DNA of 64,000 nt from Ipomoea triloba (GCF_003576645.1 NC_044916.1:31464091-31528090), one strand, 5' to 3'; positions 27,001-40,162 are shown, numbered from the stretch's first letter. The notes: generated by a model not told the origin, from the letters alone. Numbers and translations are program-made.

Positions 27001-30000
27001 TGCCAGCAAGGCGGCACTCATCCAACTTCAGAGGATCTTCAGCTGGTGTTGAAGAGCTTTTGAAAACCACACAGAGGGAAGGGGGAGGAAGAAGGGGTTC
27101 AAATGTTAGCAATGACTCAGATAAGGCAACAGTTTTGCTGATCATATTATTGTCTATGTTTCAGGAGTGCTTACACTATACTTGGTTAAACCTGGAAGGT
27201 GAGAAGAAGAATGATAAACTGGTGAAGGTATGCAGTTTTCTGTGAACCTAGTTCTTAACACCAATAAACAATAGGCTGAAAAATGGAGGAAAACGAGGCA
27301 ATTTGAGACTGTTTTAAGGATGCAATTTGTAAAGCAAAATGGTCAGTGGGTTGAGAGAGATTTGTAAAAAAAAAATGGAGACGGTTCTGAGAAAATCAGC
27401 ATCAAACATGTAACTTAACTAAATAAATATTGGACAGCATTGTCAAACTGATAAGATTAGGCCATTAGGGTTTGCTGATCAAGGTGGAAGAAGTACATAG
27501 TGCAACTTGGTTAATATACTGGCCAAGGATTAATGTGGGCCTCATGGCACTAAGTTATATCTAATTAATGATGTTACATGGAGCAATCTCACTAATGAAC
27601 TATCCAAACTCCACATCTTTTCCACATAATTGAGCTTTTTGAAATATATCACTATGCAAGCAGACATAATCACTTCTTTTGTACCTATAAGGAAGTGACA
27701 TCCCCATTGTCTCAATAGCAGATGCCATAGTATTTGCTGTATACATTCCACCACAGGCCCCTGCTCCAGGGCATGAAGTGCGAATTACATTCATCCTCTG
27801 TTCATCACTAACAGAACCACTTACATACTCTCCATAAACCTATAATGAAGGATCAGAAGACTACTTCATTAACAATGCTATGGCAAAACAGAAGGAGGAG
27901 GGGAAGGGGGGGGGGGGGTTGGGGGCATTGCACAAGTAGCCCTGCATGTTTGCACCTGGAAGGCAGAGACTATGTCAAATGTGTGTCCTTGAAAATGGCC
28001 AGGCTGCATGGAACAAATATTAAGGTTTAGCAATAAATAAAATAATAAACTTAGCAACAAGTAATATGATTTGATAGACAGCTTGTTAGATGCATCTTAT
28101 ACAAAGACACATTTGAACTTAAGGAGAATGATAATTTCTACATGTACTAGAGATCCCCCAAAATCTTATGTCAAATATAAGATATGTCATAATGCACACT
28201 AATTGAAATTGACTTGATGAGTGGATGCAACTTTGGATATATGGGACCCCAAGGTTCGTTTTGCACTAAAAAATATATATTACTTTCTTAACTACATTCA
28301 TCGATTCATGGGATGAATTCATGGTTACAGGGGAGGAGTTCTGTCCATGAAGGGTTATTCTTCCACTTTTCTCCAATTCATTTTTTTAATAAAAATAATT
28401 TGGGGGATACGAAAATGGGTTTTTACTTGACAAACTTTTCTGTGGATAAAAGTAAAACTGGCTAAAGATATTGAAGGAAACTGCTGCTTCATCAGCCACG
28501 ATAATATAATACGGAGTAGCTTTCACCAGCAGGATTTTAGAAAATGTACAAAATGAATCTCTTTTCAAGTAGAAAAAAAAGGTGCCTATAAGGTAAAAGA
28601 TCATTCAAGAGAAGTGGCTATCTGACCTTGATAGTTCCACCATAAACCATGATGCTTGGCCTGTTCAGCCGCCCCATTGCCATAATTGTACCTGGCATCT
28701 GCAACAGCAATAACAATAAATTACAAAATTACAAAGACGATATACGCTGCATTACTAAAGAAAAGAGGACATTAAGACTAAGAAATTATTTATTATTATG
28801 AGAAAATAAATAAAGAATTAAAAAACAAAAAAAAAATATTAAGGAAGCATGAGTTTTCTTGTGAGTTGACTTTGAGCAATAACATGGATCCATTCAAGAC
28901 GATAGTGCTGTTAGGGATCACAGCTTTTATGGGGTTTTTAAAATTTATTATTATTTTGAAATTATAATATAGAGATACACAAACTACCCATCTCACAATC
29001 CCCAAATATACACATAGATAATAGAACAATGCACATACAAACTAACACTGATTAAAGTGAAATTGTAACTCTTCAGTTTTGTGGTGCATTATGTTAATTA
29101 TTCCAGTTTATGGTACCATAGAACAGAGAAAATGAGAAAAAGACCATCATACATTTTCTGCAATAAATTATTGTTGTTGAAAAAAAGCTGAACAAATTTT
29201 CTTTATTGAGCTAAATAATTTGAAAAGATACATATTTATGTCCTTAGAGTAAAAGGATTTGCGCTTAAAACCTCTGCTTTTTATTTGGTGCAACACATTT
29301 ACACAAATTGCAAGAAAATAATGAGTATTTCTTTGGCACAGTTGCTTCATATATTTTCTTCAAAGCATATATCTTTTAACTTCTTTTCAGTTTATTGAGT
29401 CAGTAATTTTCTTGTACTACCTTAAATGGGCAAAACATCTCAATTTTTTTATGAACTAATCATGAATATCTCCTAATTAGCAAAACATTGTGCTTACAAG
29501 GTCAAGATTCCAAACTTAAAAAAGGAAATCCCTTTTGAAAAACTGATTAGTCAATCATGTCTCTGTCAAAAGAGAGGCATATCTATTATCTTCTGCCTCT
29601 CAAACATATAAAAGTTCTTAACCATGGGCCATAATTAATAAAAAGAAAAACCAAGCAAAAGTCCACATTTATGACATACCACAAAATTTATGAAAGACAA
29701 CAAAAACAAATGAGAAAACCTTAAAAAGTCTCACATTTTTGTCACAGCCGGGGATAGATATGTTCCCATCGTACCACTGAGCAGACATGACAGTCTCAAT
29801 ACTATCAGCAATCAAGTCCCTTGACTGAAGGCTATAGCACATCCCTCTGGTCCCCATGGAAATGGCGTCACTGACCCCAATAGTATTGAACCTGAACCCA
29901 ACCATGCCGGCCTCTCCGACGCCCTCCTTCACGGCCTCGGCGAGCTTGAGCAAGTGCATATTGCAGGTGTTCCCTTCGTACCACACGGATGAAATGCCGA

Positions 30001-30298
30001 CCTGGGGTTTATGCATATCATCATCCGAGAGGCCCACCCCATAGAGCACGGCCTGCGAGGCGCCCTGGGACTTGGGCTCCGTGATGCGCGAGCTGTACTT
30101 GTTCAGCTTCTCGGCGCCGGAGGCAGTCTGGGGCGGCGGAGGAACCGTTTCCGGCGCGGCGACGGCCTGGATGGTGAAAATGGGCGGCTTTCTTTGCCCC
30201 GGCCTACATGGAGAGAAACGGGTCTTAAAGATTGGTGTAGAAGAGTTGTGGGTAGGCAAAGGTGTGAGGGTACGCGAGGATATTAAGTTGGCTTGCAT
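24012..30298 (-). CDS. DHAD: dihydroxy-acid dehydratase, plastid
   Basis: Fe-S dehydratase (IlvD/EDD family) that converts 2,3-dihydroxy-3-methyl acids to 2-oxo acids, the third step of valine, leucine and isoleucine synthesis in plastids. Fourteen exons: 30298-29735, 28698-28627, 28003-27956, 27839-27685, 27056-26862, 26794-26683, 26578-26509, 26416-26358, 26240-26117, 25987-25917, 25380-25279, 24818-24738, 24325-24167 and 24062-24012. All join in phase to 620 aa. Residues 1 to about 48 are Ser/Thr/Arg-rich, as in a chloroplast transit peptide. Three Cys match the [2Fe-2S] ligands: Cys112 (GNTCNMH), Cys185 (PGCDKN) and Cys257 (GAGACGG), with the family spacing of 73 and 72. Also present: [30 protein letters not shown] and [10 protein letters not shown]. 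It appears single-copy and intact here. Confidence 0.95.
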
Positions 30299-30542
30299 TG
30301 CGACGGCGGTCGGCGACGATAAGCCCTCAGGGAAGACAGAAATGCTTCAGTATTGAAGTGGTAGTGGCGTTGGCACACGACTCTCTGGGTTTTCAAGGGT
30401 TTCCAAATAGTGTCAAAATAGGATAATTACAAATTAGTAATAATAGCCCTTTAAAAAAATATATAGTAATGTTTTCAAAAAAATATATATATAGTAATAA
30501 TAGCATTCTTTTTTATTATTATTTACAATATAGTAATAACTG

Positions 30543-30655
30543 TCAAATACCTTGTGGTCTAGTGGTACCCGGTTGCACTCTCCACATGTGAGGGGACCTC
30601 TATGGAGTTAATATTGGAATACTACATTGTAATATAGTTAATAGTACACCCATTA
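30543..30655 (+). mobile_element. tRNA-derived SINE, family 1 (partial)
   Basis: Contains CCTTGTGGTCTAGTGGTACC and the following CGGTTGCACTC phrase shared with the copy at 12015, then a shortened body ending near GTAATATAGTTAATAG. The B-box part is degenerate. Confidence 0.5.
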
Positions 30656-31428
30656 ATACTCTTATTTATAATGTTGAGTGTTTTATAAAGTTATTATATT
30701 TGAATTTTGATGTCTTACCATTTATACACCCTTAAATATAATACATGATTTTGTAAAGTATATGACATTATAAATTTTTTATTAAGTTTTATTATATGTA
30801 TTTGTTATAAAGAATAAATAAGATTTAACATTTAACACGAAATAAAACAAACTTTATGTTTTTCGTGTTATTTTTTTTTAATCTTAAATTACAAGAGTTA
30901 TGAATTAAATATCTATTAGACTCTATTTACAGTTAATTTTTGAAAGGTGTTATTGCATTAATATAGTTTGAATATGAATGTTTATAAATTGGAACATGAA
31001 TATCGTTTACCAAATCTTTAGAATAATTGTCGTTATTTTCTATGGTGTAAAGAAATGCATAAAAATATACTCCGCAGTACAAAACACTATTGCACGACCC
31101 TACACTCAAATTTCACGTGTATCACCAGTTTATTTGCACATAGAAAATTATATAAATTATTTCAGAAAAAAAAAAAACAAAAGAAAATTATATAAATAGA
31201 GAATGCTATAGCAGGCCCTAGGCCCATGTATGGAACGGAATTGTACATTTGGGTCGAATAAAATGGGCCGCTGCCTATTTTAATAGACACAATGGGCTCT
31301 CGAAGCCCGGTTTTATTATACATTGGACAAGATATCCATTTGACAATTGCCATCAACATCTTTGGTTCACAAAATCCATCAGGCCTTATACTTTTGTCTT
31401 GACAAATTTAAAATGAGCAACGCTATTA

Positions 31429-31740
31429 GAGTTGTTATGCCATTGACCCGGGTCCACTTTGCAAGGTAGACATCGGTCCATATTTATAATTTTAAAAATC
31501 TATATTCACAATTTTAAAACTTTATATTCATAATTTTAGAACCCTATATTCAGTAGTATAACATAATTTTTGAATATATATAACAAAATTGTGAATATAA
31601 AATTCAAAAATTGTGAATATTGAGTAATGTAATTTTTTTTATATTAAGATATAAAATTGTGAAAATAGAGTTCTAAAATTATGAACATGAACCCGGATCT
31701 ACCTTGCAAGGTGGACCCGGGTCCCTAGCATAATTTGCGC
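31429..31740. mobile_element. TIR element with 'ttcacaattttaaaac' tandem core
   Basis: The ends are inverted copies: the left holds ACCCGGGTCCAC(T)TTGCAAGGTAGA and the right holds the reverse complement (TACCTTGCAAGGTGGACCCGGGT). The core (about 31490-31680) is a run of imperfect repeats of a ~22-bp unit built on 'tattcacaattttaaaac', inverted in its right half. CTATTA flanks both sides (about 31423 and 31742), a candidate target duplication. Same architecture as the elements at 45101 and 48800, but with a different core motif. Confidence 0.65.
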
Positions 31741-33319
31741 ACTATTATCTTAAATTAATATCTTAATATACACCGGCTCCTAAGTAAAGTTGTTACATTA
31801 ATTTTATTTTTTTGGTATTTGATAATCAAATTTTGATTACAAATTGATTCTTTCCAAATTCATGAATAGCCCATGAATATAAGTAAATTTTTTATTGTTA
31901 TATCAAGAAATGGACACTTACAACATATTTAGTTCATACAAATAAGTCAAGAATAAAATCACATTCTCGTGAACATACTTATTAAGTACATTGTTTGTTT
32001 TTGTTTGATATTCTCGTTTCAAGAGGACTAATCATTTCTACGGGTCCCATGTATGCATAATAATAATATGTAATACAATATATATGAATTTATTCATTTA
32101 GCGAACCAAACAATATAATAGAAATCCTATTCTATTCTTTGTATATTGCATTCCATATGTAATAACATTTCTATTCCCCCAAAATCAATTATGTAAATCG
32201 AACATGCATGTTGTTAATTAAGGGTAAATTCAATAGGCTAAAGACTTTGTTACTCTTGAATTCCTACCTAACATGAATATGTTTACTTTTGGTATATGGT
32301 AATGAACTCATAGTCAGACAATCAAAAATCTAAAAAAATAATTTTAGAATACTAGTATGAAAACTTTTATAAAGGGAATAAGACTGAAATCGGGGAGTTG
32401 TCCCAATAAATGAATGACAATGTTAGATGACCCTACATCTGATGATGCAATAACTTTAATATTGAGGTGTCTATATATATGTTGTGAGCGTAAATGTAAA
32501 GAGTAGACAAATACTCCGTAACATTTTCCATGATTGAAGGTTAGATGATTTGAGTTGATTTTGATTATAATTAAATCAGATATAAAGCGTGAAGAAGTGG
32601 GTGATATATAAAAGGTAAATATATACTATATATAGTGTTGTATCAGCAGGGAGGAAAAGATCGAAACAATTGGTTTGGATCTTAACTCCAATTATTAGGC
32701 AACAGCAAGGCATGCAGGATTGGGGATGGGATCATGCATTAAATTAAAGTAACTTAAAAGGAGGAGCAAAATAAAGGCCAGCGGGCACTGTTGTTTTCAT
32801 GGGCAGGCAATTTGCCAAGTATAGTAGATGGGTTGGTAACTCTAAGGGATGGCTCTCACTTCAACTCTCCACTTAAAGTCACTTCCTCAAGCTCTTCCAA
32901 TGCCGTGGAGAACTAATGGCCGTGTGCCTTACCTAACTCTCTCTCTCTAAACCTACCACCATTATATTGCGTCAGCCTCAGCTCCCACCTTGCCGGGAAA
33001 CTACTTCACATCACCATTTAATTAATTATACCCATTCGTGTTTCAATTCGAGTTCGACTCTTTATGGAACAAATCTATTAGTTTAATTTTCTTAGTTTGA
33101 ACCCGCAAAATATGGACAACCTATACTGGTTTACTTTTTTGGTACTTTGCCAGTTAGAGTACCGTAAATTTACACGGTGCACAGTTCTTCTCATAAAAAA
33201 AAATGAAATTGGATGTGAAATTTCTAAGCGTTCACAATAATTCTCTACACAATTAGTTGGTTTAGTTTTCCTAACTAGGGTAGTATGGGGTATCCCTATA
33301 AATGCCATAAAAAAATTTT

Positions 33320-33405
33320 CTACTACATGGAGAAAGTACTAAAGCACAAAGACAGTTGCCTCCATTGAGGCACTGAGACACCAGGTGCCACTAGACCAAT
33401 ATTTT
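33320..33405 (-). mobile_element. SINE family 1 fragment, reverse orientation
   Basis: Read on the minus strand it gives GGTCTAGTGGCACCTGGTGT then TTTGTGCTTTAGTACTTTCT, matching the head and body phrases of the family 1 SINE. Truncated. Confidence 0.45.
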
Positions 33406-35615
33406 ATTTATTTATTTATGCATATATTGTAAAAACATACAGAGTATATAAAAATCAAAATTGTTTACATTATTATTAAATAAAATATAAATTCTCTCTC
33501 TTTTTTTTTTCTCTATACTTTCAAATAAAATGATTAAAATTTACTATCTTAAGGAATTGTAAAATATAATTTAAACTACAAATTTTAACTATTTTTATTT
33601 ATCAATATTTTAATATTAAATAAAGACTAAACTTCTTTTCAATTTAGCTCTAAGGCATAGCGCATACCATCTCTCTTCCATGTGCCTATATCATATTCTC
33701 CATTCTTGATTGTTTGTATGTTACTCCGTAATTCTTTTGTTTAATTAGAAGAGGTTAAGTTGTACTTGTACCTAATAAAACTATGCAGTGCATGTACATT
33801 CAATTTTTTGTCACTGTCAGTGTTTGTTACATAAATATAAAATTCAAACATCATATTTTTATTTAAAATTGTCATACGGATGGAGAAGTTCAAAACTCAA
33901 AGTCATACACAAATAAAAGTAAACGGTGATGGAACCAGTTTGGTTGACGTCAGTGATCATGCACTCTCATTTCTGATTTCTTAAAAGAAGTTAGGAGTTC
34001 AAAACCTCATGGAAAAATTAATATGACCAGCACTTTGCTACTTAATTGAGCCAGCCCGATGTGAATGATAATTAGGTTAAGTATGATATAAATTTAAAAA
34101 TGCCTCATATAATTAAGGTTTACTCAAGACACCTCGTGGTCTAACTAAGAAAAATGTAAGAGTGCATGTATGGTGCGGCGTTGGTTATTAGTCATAGTTG
34201 CAGGAAATGCATGCAGGGATTCCTTGTTATACATCTTCACACGTAAAACCCTTTGGATCTTTCTTCACCACCACAAAATTCATCTACCACTTAGTTAACA
34301 GTCTTTATTAACCGTTGAAAATCGATCGGAACATTAATTCACAAGACTTTAATGTTTAGATACATGACCGTCCATCAACAAGCTAAACAGCACAACATTT
34401 CTCTCAAAAGGTTGAATCTCCAATTCCAAAAACCCGACAGAACATTCCGGAGGATGTTAATTATGGTGACTCAATGACTCAACAGACAGAGTCAAATACA
34501 GGTGCGCACAAGAAATCTACCTATTTTGAACATAATCTCACACTGTTGTTGTCAAGATTTGAATCTTGGTCTCTTATCTCAAATACTGTCTACTAAATCA
34601 GTGAGCTAAACTCGTGCCAACTTTAACTCTGGTTATACTGTGGCCACAATTTCTTTTGTACTAAGCACGTACTATAGTAAAATTGTGGATGAAATCAGTT
34701 CGAGTTAAACCATTGAATCATTTTAATTTGACATTTTAACATTAATTTATTGAATCAAACTTTATGGGCATGCCATGGTTCAAACCTAGATTGATCACCC
34801 AGTAGTAAGGATAGCAGATGTCCTACGTTAAAATTAAAAAAAAAAAAAAACTAATTTCGTTGTTTTATTGTTGACTATTGGGACAACCAATCAGGCAATC
34901 CCTTCAATTCGTCACTCTGAAGTTTTGATAGGCCCATAGAAATATGAATAATTAATCATGAGAGTTATTGTATAATTAAAATTAGATGAACTTTATAACA
35001 AGAATTATTATATTAATTAATATATAGAATTAGTAGAACATTATATCAGAATTAGTTAAAATTAAAGAATACAATATTATAAATAATAATTTCACGTATT
35101 GTGAAGAACAATTACAATAATAATTAATACAAGTCTTTCTTTGAGAGACCCTATCTTTCTGTTCTAATTTATTTGTATACACAACAAACCACCCAAACAA
35201 CATTTACACAAGATTCCAAAATTATAGTTACTAAAATTTTCTTAACCACATCATGCATGAATATATTGTGGCTGCCAGATTCATTAGGTGTCAGAAGCCG
35301 CCATTAAAAATTGCTGATTGCGTTCAAAAATGAGATGTCTTAGCTTGTCAAAATTCACGGCTGTAGCAAACTCGTATATTTCAATTAATTTGTGGTTTCA
35401 TGGCAAAATAAACCGCACTATATTCAATATATGAACCACACTTTTTTTTATAAATTTCAATTTTCAATTTACATGAGAAACTGGAACAATGGATTATACC
35501 ATAATATTATTGGGAAATGACTAATGAGGTAATTGGGAAATCAGAAATGTAATTAGAAAATTAGGTAAGAAAAGGATTATTGTAGCGTGGGAAATTTGGC
35601 AGATGAGAGTAAATA

Positions 35616-35681
35616 ACCAAAGTAAGAGTGGAAGTCACGTGCCGCCCAGCTCCCTGTCCTTTGGATTTACGGGTATAAATA
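35616..35681 (+). promoter_or_regulatory. CHS core promoter: MYB-type site, G-box, TATA box
   Basis: Upstream of the chalcone synthase ATG at 35802: AACCAAAG at about 35616 (MYB recognition-like), the palindrome CACGTG at 35636-35641 (G-box, bound by bZIP/bHLH factors) and TATAAATA at 35674-35681. The order and the ~30-40 bp spacing fit the light- and MYB/bHLH-controlled CHS promoters known in dicots. Regulation by those factors is inference. Confidence 0.7.
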
Positions 35682-35801
35682 CCACTTAGCTTCTGCACAT
35701 TCTACGCATTCTGAGTCTCTCTGATCTTCAAACAATTAAGTAATTACATTATATTTTGTTCTCTGGTCGGCCCGTGGCATCATATCCCTGCAAGCTAGAA
35801 A

Positions 35802-37590
35802 ATGGTGACCGTCGAAGAGGTACGGAAGGCGCAACGTGCCCAGGGTCCGGCCACCATCATGGCTATAGGAACCTCCACTCCCCCCAATTGCGTTGATCAG
35901 AGCACCTATCCAGATTATTATTTTCGTATCACCAATAGCGACCACATGGTTGAACTTAAAGAAAAATTCAAACGCATGTGTACGTAAATTTATATGTTTT
36001 TTTCCCCTTTCATAGCTTCTCCATCTCTTCTTCTCTTTATTAGAACATGTCACTTTTCTTGTTATGAATGTGTATATATAAATTTACTCCCTCTGTCCCA
36101 TTTTACTTGTCCCACGGGTCAAACCAACTCTTTTTTCATTGCTTATTTTCTTTAGTAATTATTTTTAAATTTAATTTTTTGTGTTTAATAGTATTTTTAA
36201 CGTAGTTTCTAAATATATAAAATTTATATATTAATGCTAAACTTAATATTATGAAAAATTCGATTAATAATAACTTCAGTCAAGTCTCGTTAAACGAACT
36301 TGACAACCAAAATGAGACGGAGGTAGTATATTTTTTTTCTAGTCAATTAGGATAATGATACAATCTAAAAGAAACAACTGATGAGAGCAATCTCACCTAA
36401 ATTGGTTAACTTAATAACCACAAGATTACAAATTTAGTTCCAATGGGAGCTGCCTATTGTCAGGGGGACAACCTAGATTGGTTACTTCCTTGTGGTCCTT
36501 TGCTGCTAGGATTACAGAGTAGGGTTTATCCTTGAGTTGTAATGGCTGATATTTATAGTTTTATACCAAATTGGGTAATGTTTACTATATACATGCAGGT
36601 GAAAAATCAATGATCAGTAAGCGGTACATGCACTTAACCGAGGAAATCTTGAAAGAAAATCCCAACATTTGTGCATACATGGCACCTTCCTTGGATGCCA
36701 GGCAAGATATAGTGGTTGTGGAAGTCCCAAAGCTCGGGAAAGAAGCAGCCCAGAAGGCTATCAAGGAATGGGGGCAGCCCAAGTCAAAGATCACCCATTT
36801 GGTGTTTTGTACCACGAGCGGTGTAGATATGCCGGGCGCGGATTACCAGCTCACAAAGCTTCTCGGGCTCCAACCATCCGTGAAGAGGTTCATGATGTAC
36901 CAACAAGGCTGCTTCGCCGGCGGCACGGTTCTCCGGCTAGCCAAGGATCTAGCGGAGAACAATAAAGGCGCCCGCGTGTTAGTGGTTTGCTCGGAGATCA
37001 CGGCGGTTACGTTCCGTGGCCCTAGTGATGCCCACTTGGATAGCCTTGTGGGCCAGGCCCTTTTTGGGGACGGGGCGGCGGCTCTGATCATTGGTTCTGA
37101 TCCAGTGGCTGAGATTGAAAGGCCGTTATTCCAGCTCGTTTCCGCCGCCCAAACTATCCTCCCGGATAGCGGCGGCGCGATTGACGGGCACCTCCGGGAA
37201 GTGGGGCTAACTTTCCATTTACTCAAAGACGTTCCGGGGCTCATATCAAAGCACATTGAGAAAAGCCTGAACGAGGCGTTTGAGCCTCTGGGTATTCGTG
37301 ATTGGAACTCCTTATTCTGGATAGCTCATCCCGGTGGCCCGGCTATTCTCGACCAAGTGGAAGCGAAGCTAGAGCTTAAGCCGGAGAAACTTCGTGCGAC
37401 GAGGCATGTGTTGAGCGAGTATGGGAACATGTCTAGTGCGTGCGTGTTGTTTATTTTGGATGAAATGAGGAAGGCTTCCTCAAAGGAAGGGCTTAACACC
37501 ACAGGTGAAGGGCTTGAGTGGGGAGTGCTGTTTGGATTTGGGCCTGGCTTGACCGTTGAAACCGTTGTTCTTCATAGTGTTTCGGCTTAA
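35802..37590 (+). CDS. CHS: chalcone synthase
   Basis: Type III polyketide synthase: condenses p-coumaroyl-CoA with three malonyl-CoA to naringenin chalcone, the first committed step to flavonoids and anthocyanins; cytosolic. Two exons, 35802-35979 and 36599-37590. The intron splits a Cys codon (Cys60), the position conserved in nearly all plant CHS genes. The product is 389 aa, the standard length. The catalytic Cys164 lies in [10 protein letters not shown]; His303 in [10 protein letters not shown] and Asn336 in [10 protein letters not shown] are present; the [15 protein letters not shown] signature closes the protein. The usual MPGCDYQ reads MPGADYQ (Ala140), which also occurs in some CHS copies. 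Close relatives such as stilbene synthase cannot be fully excluded, but the motifs favour CHS. The intron contains a Stowaway-like MITE and a SINE. Confidence 0.95.
36085..36328. mobile_element. Stowaway-like MITE in the CHS intron
   Basis: The left end, TACTCCCTCTGTCCCATTTT, matches the reverse complement of the right end (TACTACCTCCGTCTCATTTT). Both ends are bounded by TA, the Stowaway/Mariner target dinucleotide. The length is about 244 bp and it has no coding capacity. Confidence 0.8.
36385..36530 (+). mobile_element. tRNA-derived SINE, family 2, in the CHS intron
   Basis: Shares TTAATAACCACAAGATTACA, then GGGAGCTGCCTATTG and CAACCTAGATTGGTTA with the copies at 21054 and 63010. Inserted in sense orientation to CHS just after the MITE. 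Confidence 0.55.
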
Positions 37591-37783
37591 TTAATATGTT
37601 GTATTGTGTGTTTTGAATTGGGTGCTGGAATTCAGTTTGTAATTGTTTCCATGGCACGTGGATTGTGTTTTATTATGTCTAAAACATGTGTAATAATACT
37701 AAATAATGTATTATGTATACCTGCAGCCCCATTATTATTACACTGTACTTTTTACCATACTGATAAAAAATGTTATTAATTAA

Positions 37784-38284
37784 TTATATCCCAAAATGGA
37801 CGTTGTTTTTCTCAATTTCGTTCTAAACAACTTTGATGATCTAATGTAGTCCCAGACTTTTGTGTTTTTGCTCAATTTAGTCATCCTTTTGTTATTTCGT
37901 CAAATTTGTGTTAAATAAAGAGACAATTCAGTAATCTCAATATTACCCGGCCTCTCTTTACTCTCATACCCGCGAAGTGCGAAATCCATCTTTAATTTCT
38001 TTTACAAATTACTCCCAGACCTACGAATCAATTTTTATATTCGCAAGTTTGAGAGTAATTCGTAAAAGAAATAGAGATTTCACACTTTGCAAGTCTAAGA
38101 GTAAAGAGATGTCAATATTGAAATTACTGAATTGTCTCTATATTTAACACCAAATGGACGGAATAATATACAGATGATTAAGTTAAGCAAAAACACAAAA
38201 GTCTAGGACTACATTGGGTCACCAAAGTCATTTATGACGAAATTGAGAAAAAATGATTATAGTACAAGACATTTTGGGTATTAA
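37784..38284. mobile_element. 500-bp foldback element just downstream of CHS
   Basis: The left arm (about 37790-38020) and the reverse complement of the right arm (about 38050-38284) match over about 230 bp, with shared phrases CCCAAAATG, TTTCTCAATTTCGT, TGTAGTCC(C/T)AGACTTTTGTG and GAGACAATTCAGTAAT. The loop is short. It starts about 190 bp after the CHS stop codon. Read-through transcripts would fold into a long hairpin. Confidence 0.75.
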
Positions 38285-38589
38285 CTCTATTTATATTGAA
38301 TTGAAGAGATTGAAACCTTGGATTCGATCAAGAAACTAGTATAGGATTGTGGAGGTGATATCTATAAAGTTAAAGCGATGAGCTAAGATAACTGGCATGG
38401 GTAAATGAAATATGATGGTTTATATTGATTCAATGAACTAGCTAGGCTCCAAATTAATTAGAATGATGGTTACATACATGAAAGGGAAGTGGACTAGTCT
38501 AATAGTACACCAAATATGAATGTATGGTACTTTACTACTATGGTAGGCGGGGGTATTATTAATCTGTGAAAGTGTTTAAGGGTAGGGTA

Positions 38590-39350
38590 TGTTTGGTTCT
38601 AATAATACATACACAAATATAATATGAATTTATGGTACTATGGTAGGCGGAGGTATTATTAATCTTTGAAAGTGTTTATACGCACATGGAAATTGAAATC
38701 ATAATGAGAATTAAATACTTGGTAATGAAATTTGGTGAAAGTATTTTACATGTTTGGTAGTAGGATGGAATTGAAATGATTATTAATATTGCTGTTTGGT
38801 TATCTATGACCCTGTAATAGGAATAAATGTTTTAAAAATACAAGAAGAAAAACTCAAGACAATTTATTATAATATAAAGACATCCAAAGTACCAATATGA
38901 ACAAAAAAAAAAAAAAAATCTAAAAGAACCAATCCAAACTTAAAAAGTCAAATTACCAATTAGGAGGGGAATAATGGTTGGTTGACAAATTTAGCTATCA
39001 GGAATGAATATCAAAGTCAATGTTATTGGTTGGTTGATAGGTTTTAGAACACTATTATGGGTTTTGATTACTCCATTAATTGCAAAACCAATTCACTAAT
39101 AAAATAAAGGTTTTATTTCCGCCAAAGGCCTTGTGGTCAAGCGGCATGAAGTGATTCTCCCAAGTGGGAGGTCATGGGGTGGGAGCAATGTTGACTTTTA
39201 TGGGCTTCAGTAGGTTGGGAAAAGTATATGGACAGATACTACATGTAACAGGGTCAATAGTATTCAAAAAAAAAAAAAAAGTTTCATTTCCCTTCATCCT
39301 CCTCCACCCTTAATAGTCTTCTAGAAATTAACTTGTCAACCAAACAACAC
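38590..39350. mobile_element. worn MITE related to the 51767 element, carrying a SINE
   Basis: Phrases such as AAATACTTGGTAATG, GTATTTTACATGTTTGGTAGT and CTATTATGGGTTTTGATTAC, CCATTAATTGCAAAACC recall the self-nested MITE at 51767-52370, but they are rearranged and diverged. The SINE at 39121-39280 interrupts it. Confidence 0.5.
39121..39280 (+). mobile_element. complete SINE family 1 copy with target duplication
   Basis: The head has GCCTTGTGGTCAAGCGGC and the body GGCTTCAGTAGGTTGGGAAA, ending in an A run. Target duplications: GTTTTATTTCC (39110-39120) and GTTTCATTTCC (39281-39291), 10 of 11 identical. This defines the family's full length as about 160 bp. Confidence 0.8.
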
Positions 39351-40162
39351 TTTGATTCCCATTCCTGAAGTGTTAAACTGTCTGTTAATACATACAATAC
39401 TATTAGTACAAAAATTTAAGATTATTTGTGTTAGATTTTATTAATTGACATACATATGTTCGTCCAGGTGTGAATTAGTCTTATTAGGAGTCTAGTTTAT
39501 AAGACATACTTTGGCTCAAGTCTTACTATTGAGTATACCCTGCAGGACATCTTCATAAATACTTAGAATATCACCCGCAACTGGTAGAATTAAGTTGTTT
39601 TTGCACTTCTCTGCACAATTAGGTTTGTACAGGTAGAATGATGACTTGCATGGATGAGCTAATGACCTCCTCTTCTTCTCCTTGTTGTAGATATGGATCA
39701 CCAGAACTAGATTCTTCTTCATCAACTGGTTCACCACTTGTTTGACCTACCTACCTACAGTCTTCAATAGTGTTCATGTTCTCTTTCTTTGAATAACATC
39801 CATCAATGGTGCATTTGAGCTCATTGAAGCAATTGGCATTGAACTTGCCCTTTCATTATATTATTGGATTTCCTTTTCATACTAGTGGCAATGGTTCTGA
39901 ACAAGTATCTGTAGCTGTCAATTCAATATTCTTGCACTTCCTCATCTCGATTTCTTTTGTTCTCAATTTGTTCTGATTAAATTGGTCATTTACCAAGGGT
40001 TTGACCGTAGATATAAAATGACATAATCTATTAAAAACATATCTACCCTAATTAAACTTGATTTTCTGCATAATACCAAATTCCTGAGGATAAATATCGT
40101 CCATACTCCCCAGTCTGCAATCAACACATTTGTAAATTATTATGCCAATTAGTTTCTGAAAC

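Larger units (their letters stand above)
30299..35615. other. gene-free spacer between DHAD and CHS
   Basis: About 5.3 kb without a recognisable gene. It contains SINE copies (about 30543 and 33320-33405), a TIR element at 31429-31740, and a CT-rich patch near 32938-32948. At about 34350 a stretch resembles the distal promoter repeat of the SABATH genes (GACTTTAATGTTTAGATACATGACC). Open frames at 30978, 31162 and 33078 show no family signal. Confidence 0.4.

Noticed and set aside
27870..27925. G-run in a DHAD intron as a possible quadruplex regulatory site
   Set aside because: It is one long G homopolymer with few separated tracts, and its length is likely affected by sequencing error; no evidence of function.
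36585..37256. Long open frames antisense to CHS exon 2 (36585-36815 and 36843-37256)
   Set aside because: They are shadows of the conserved, GC-richer CHS coding frame; no independent promoter, motif or start context.
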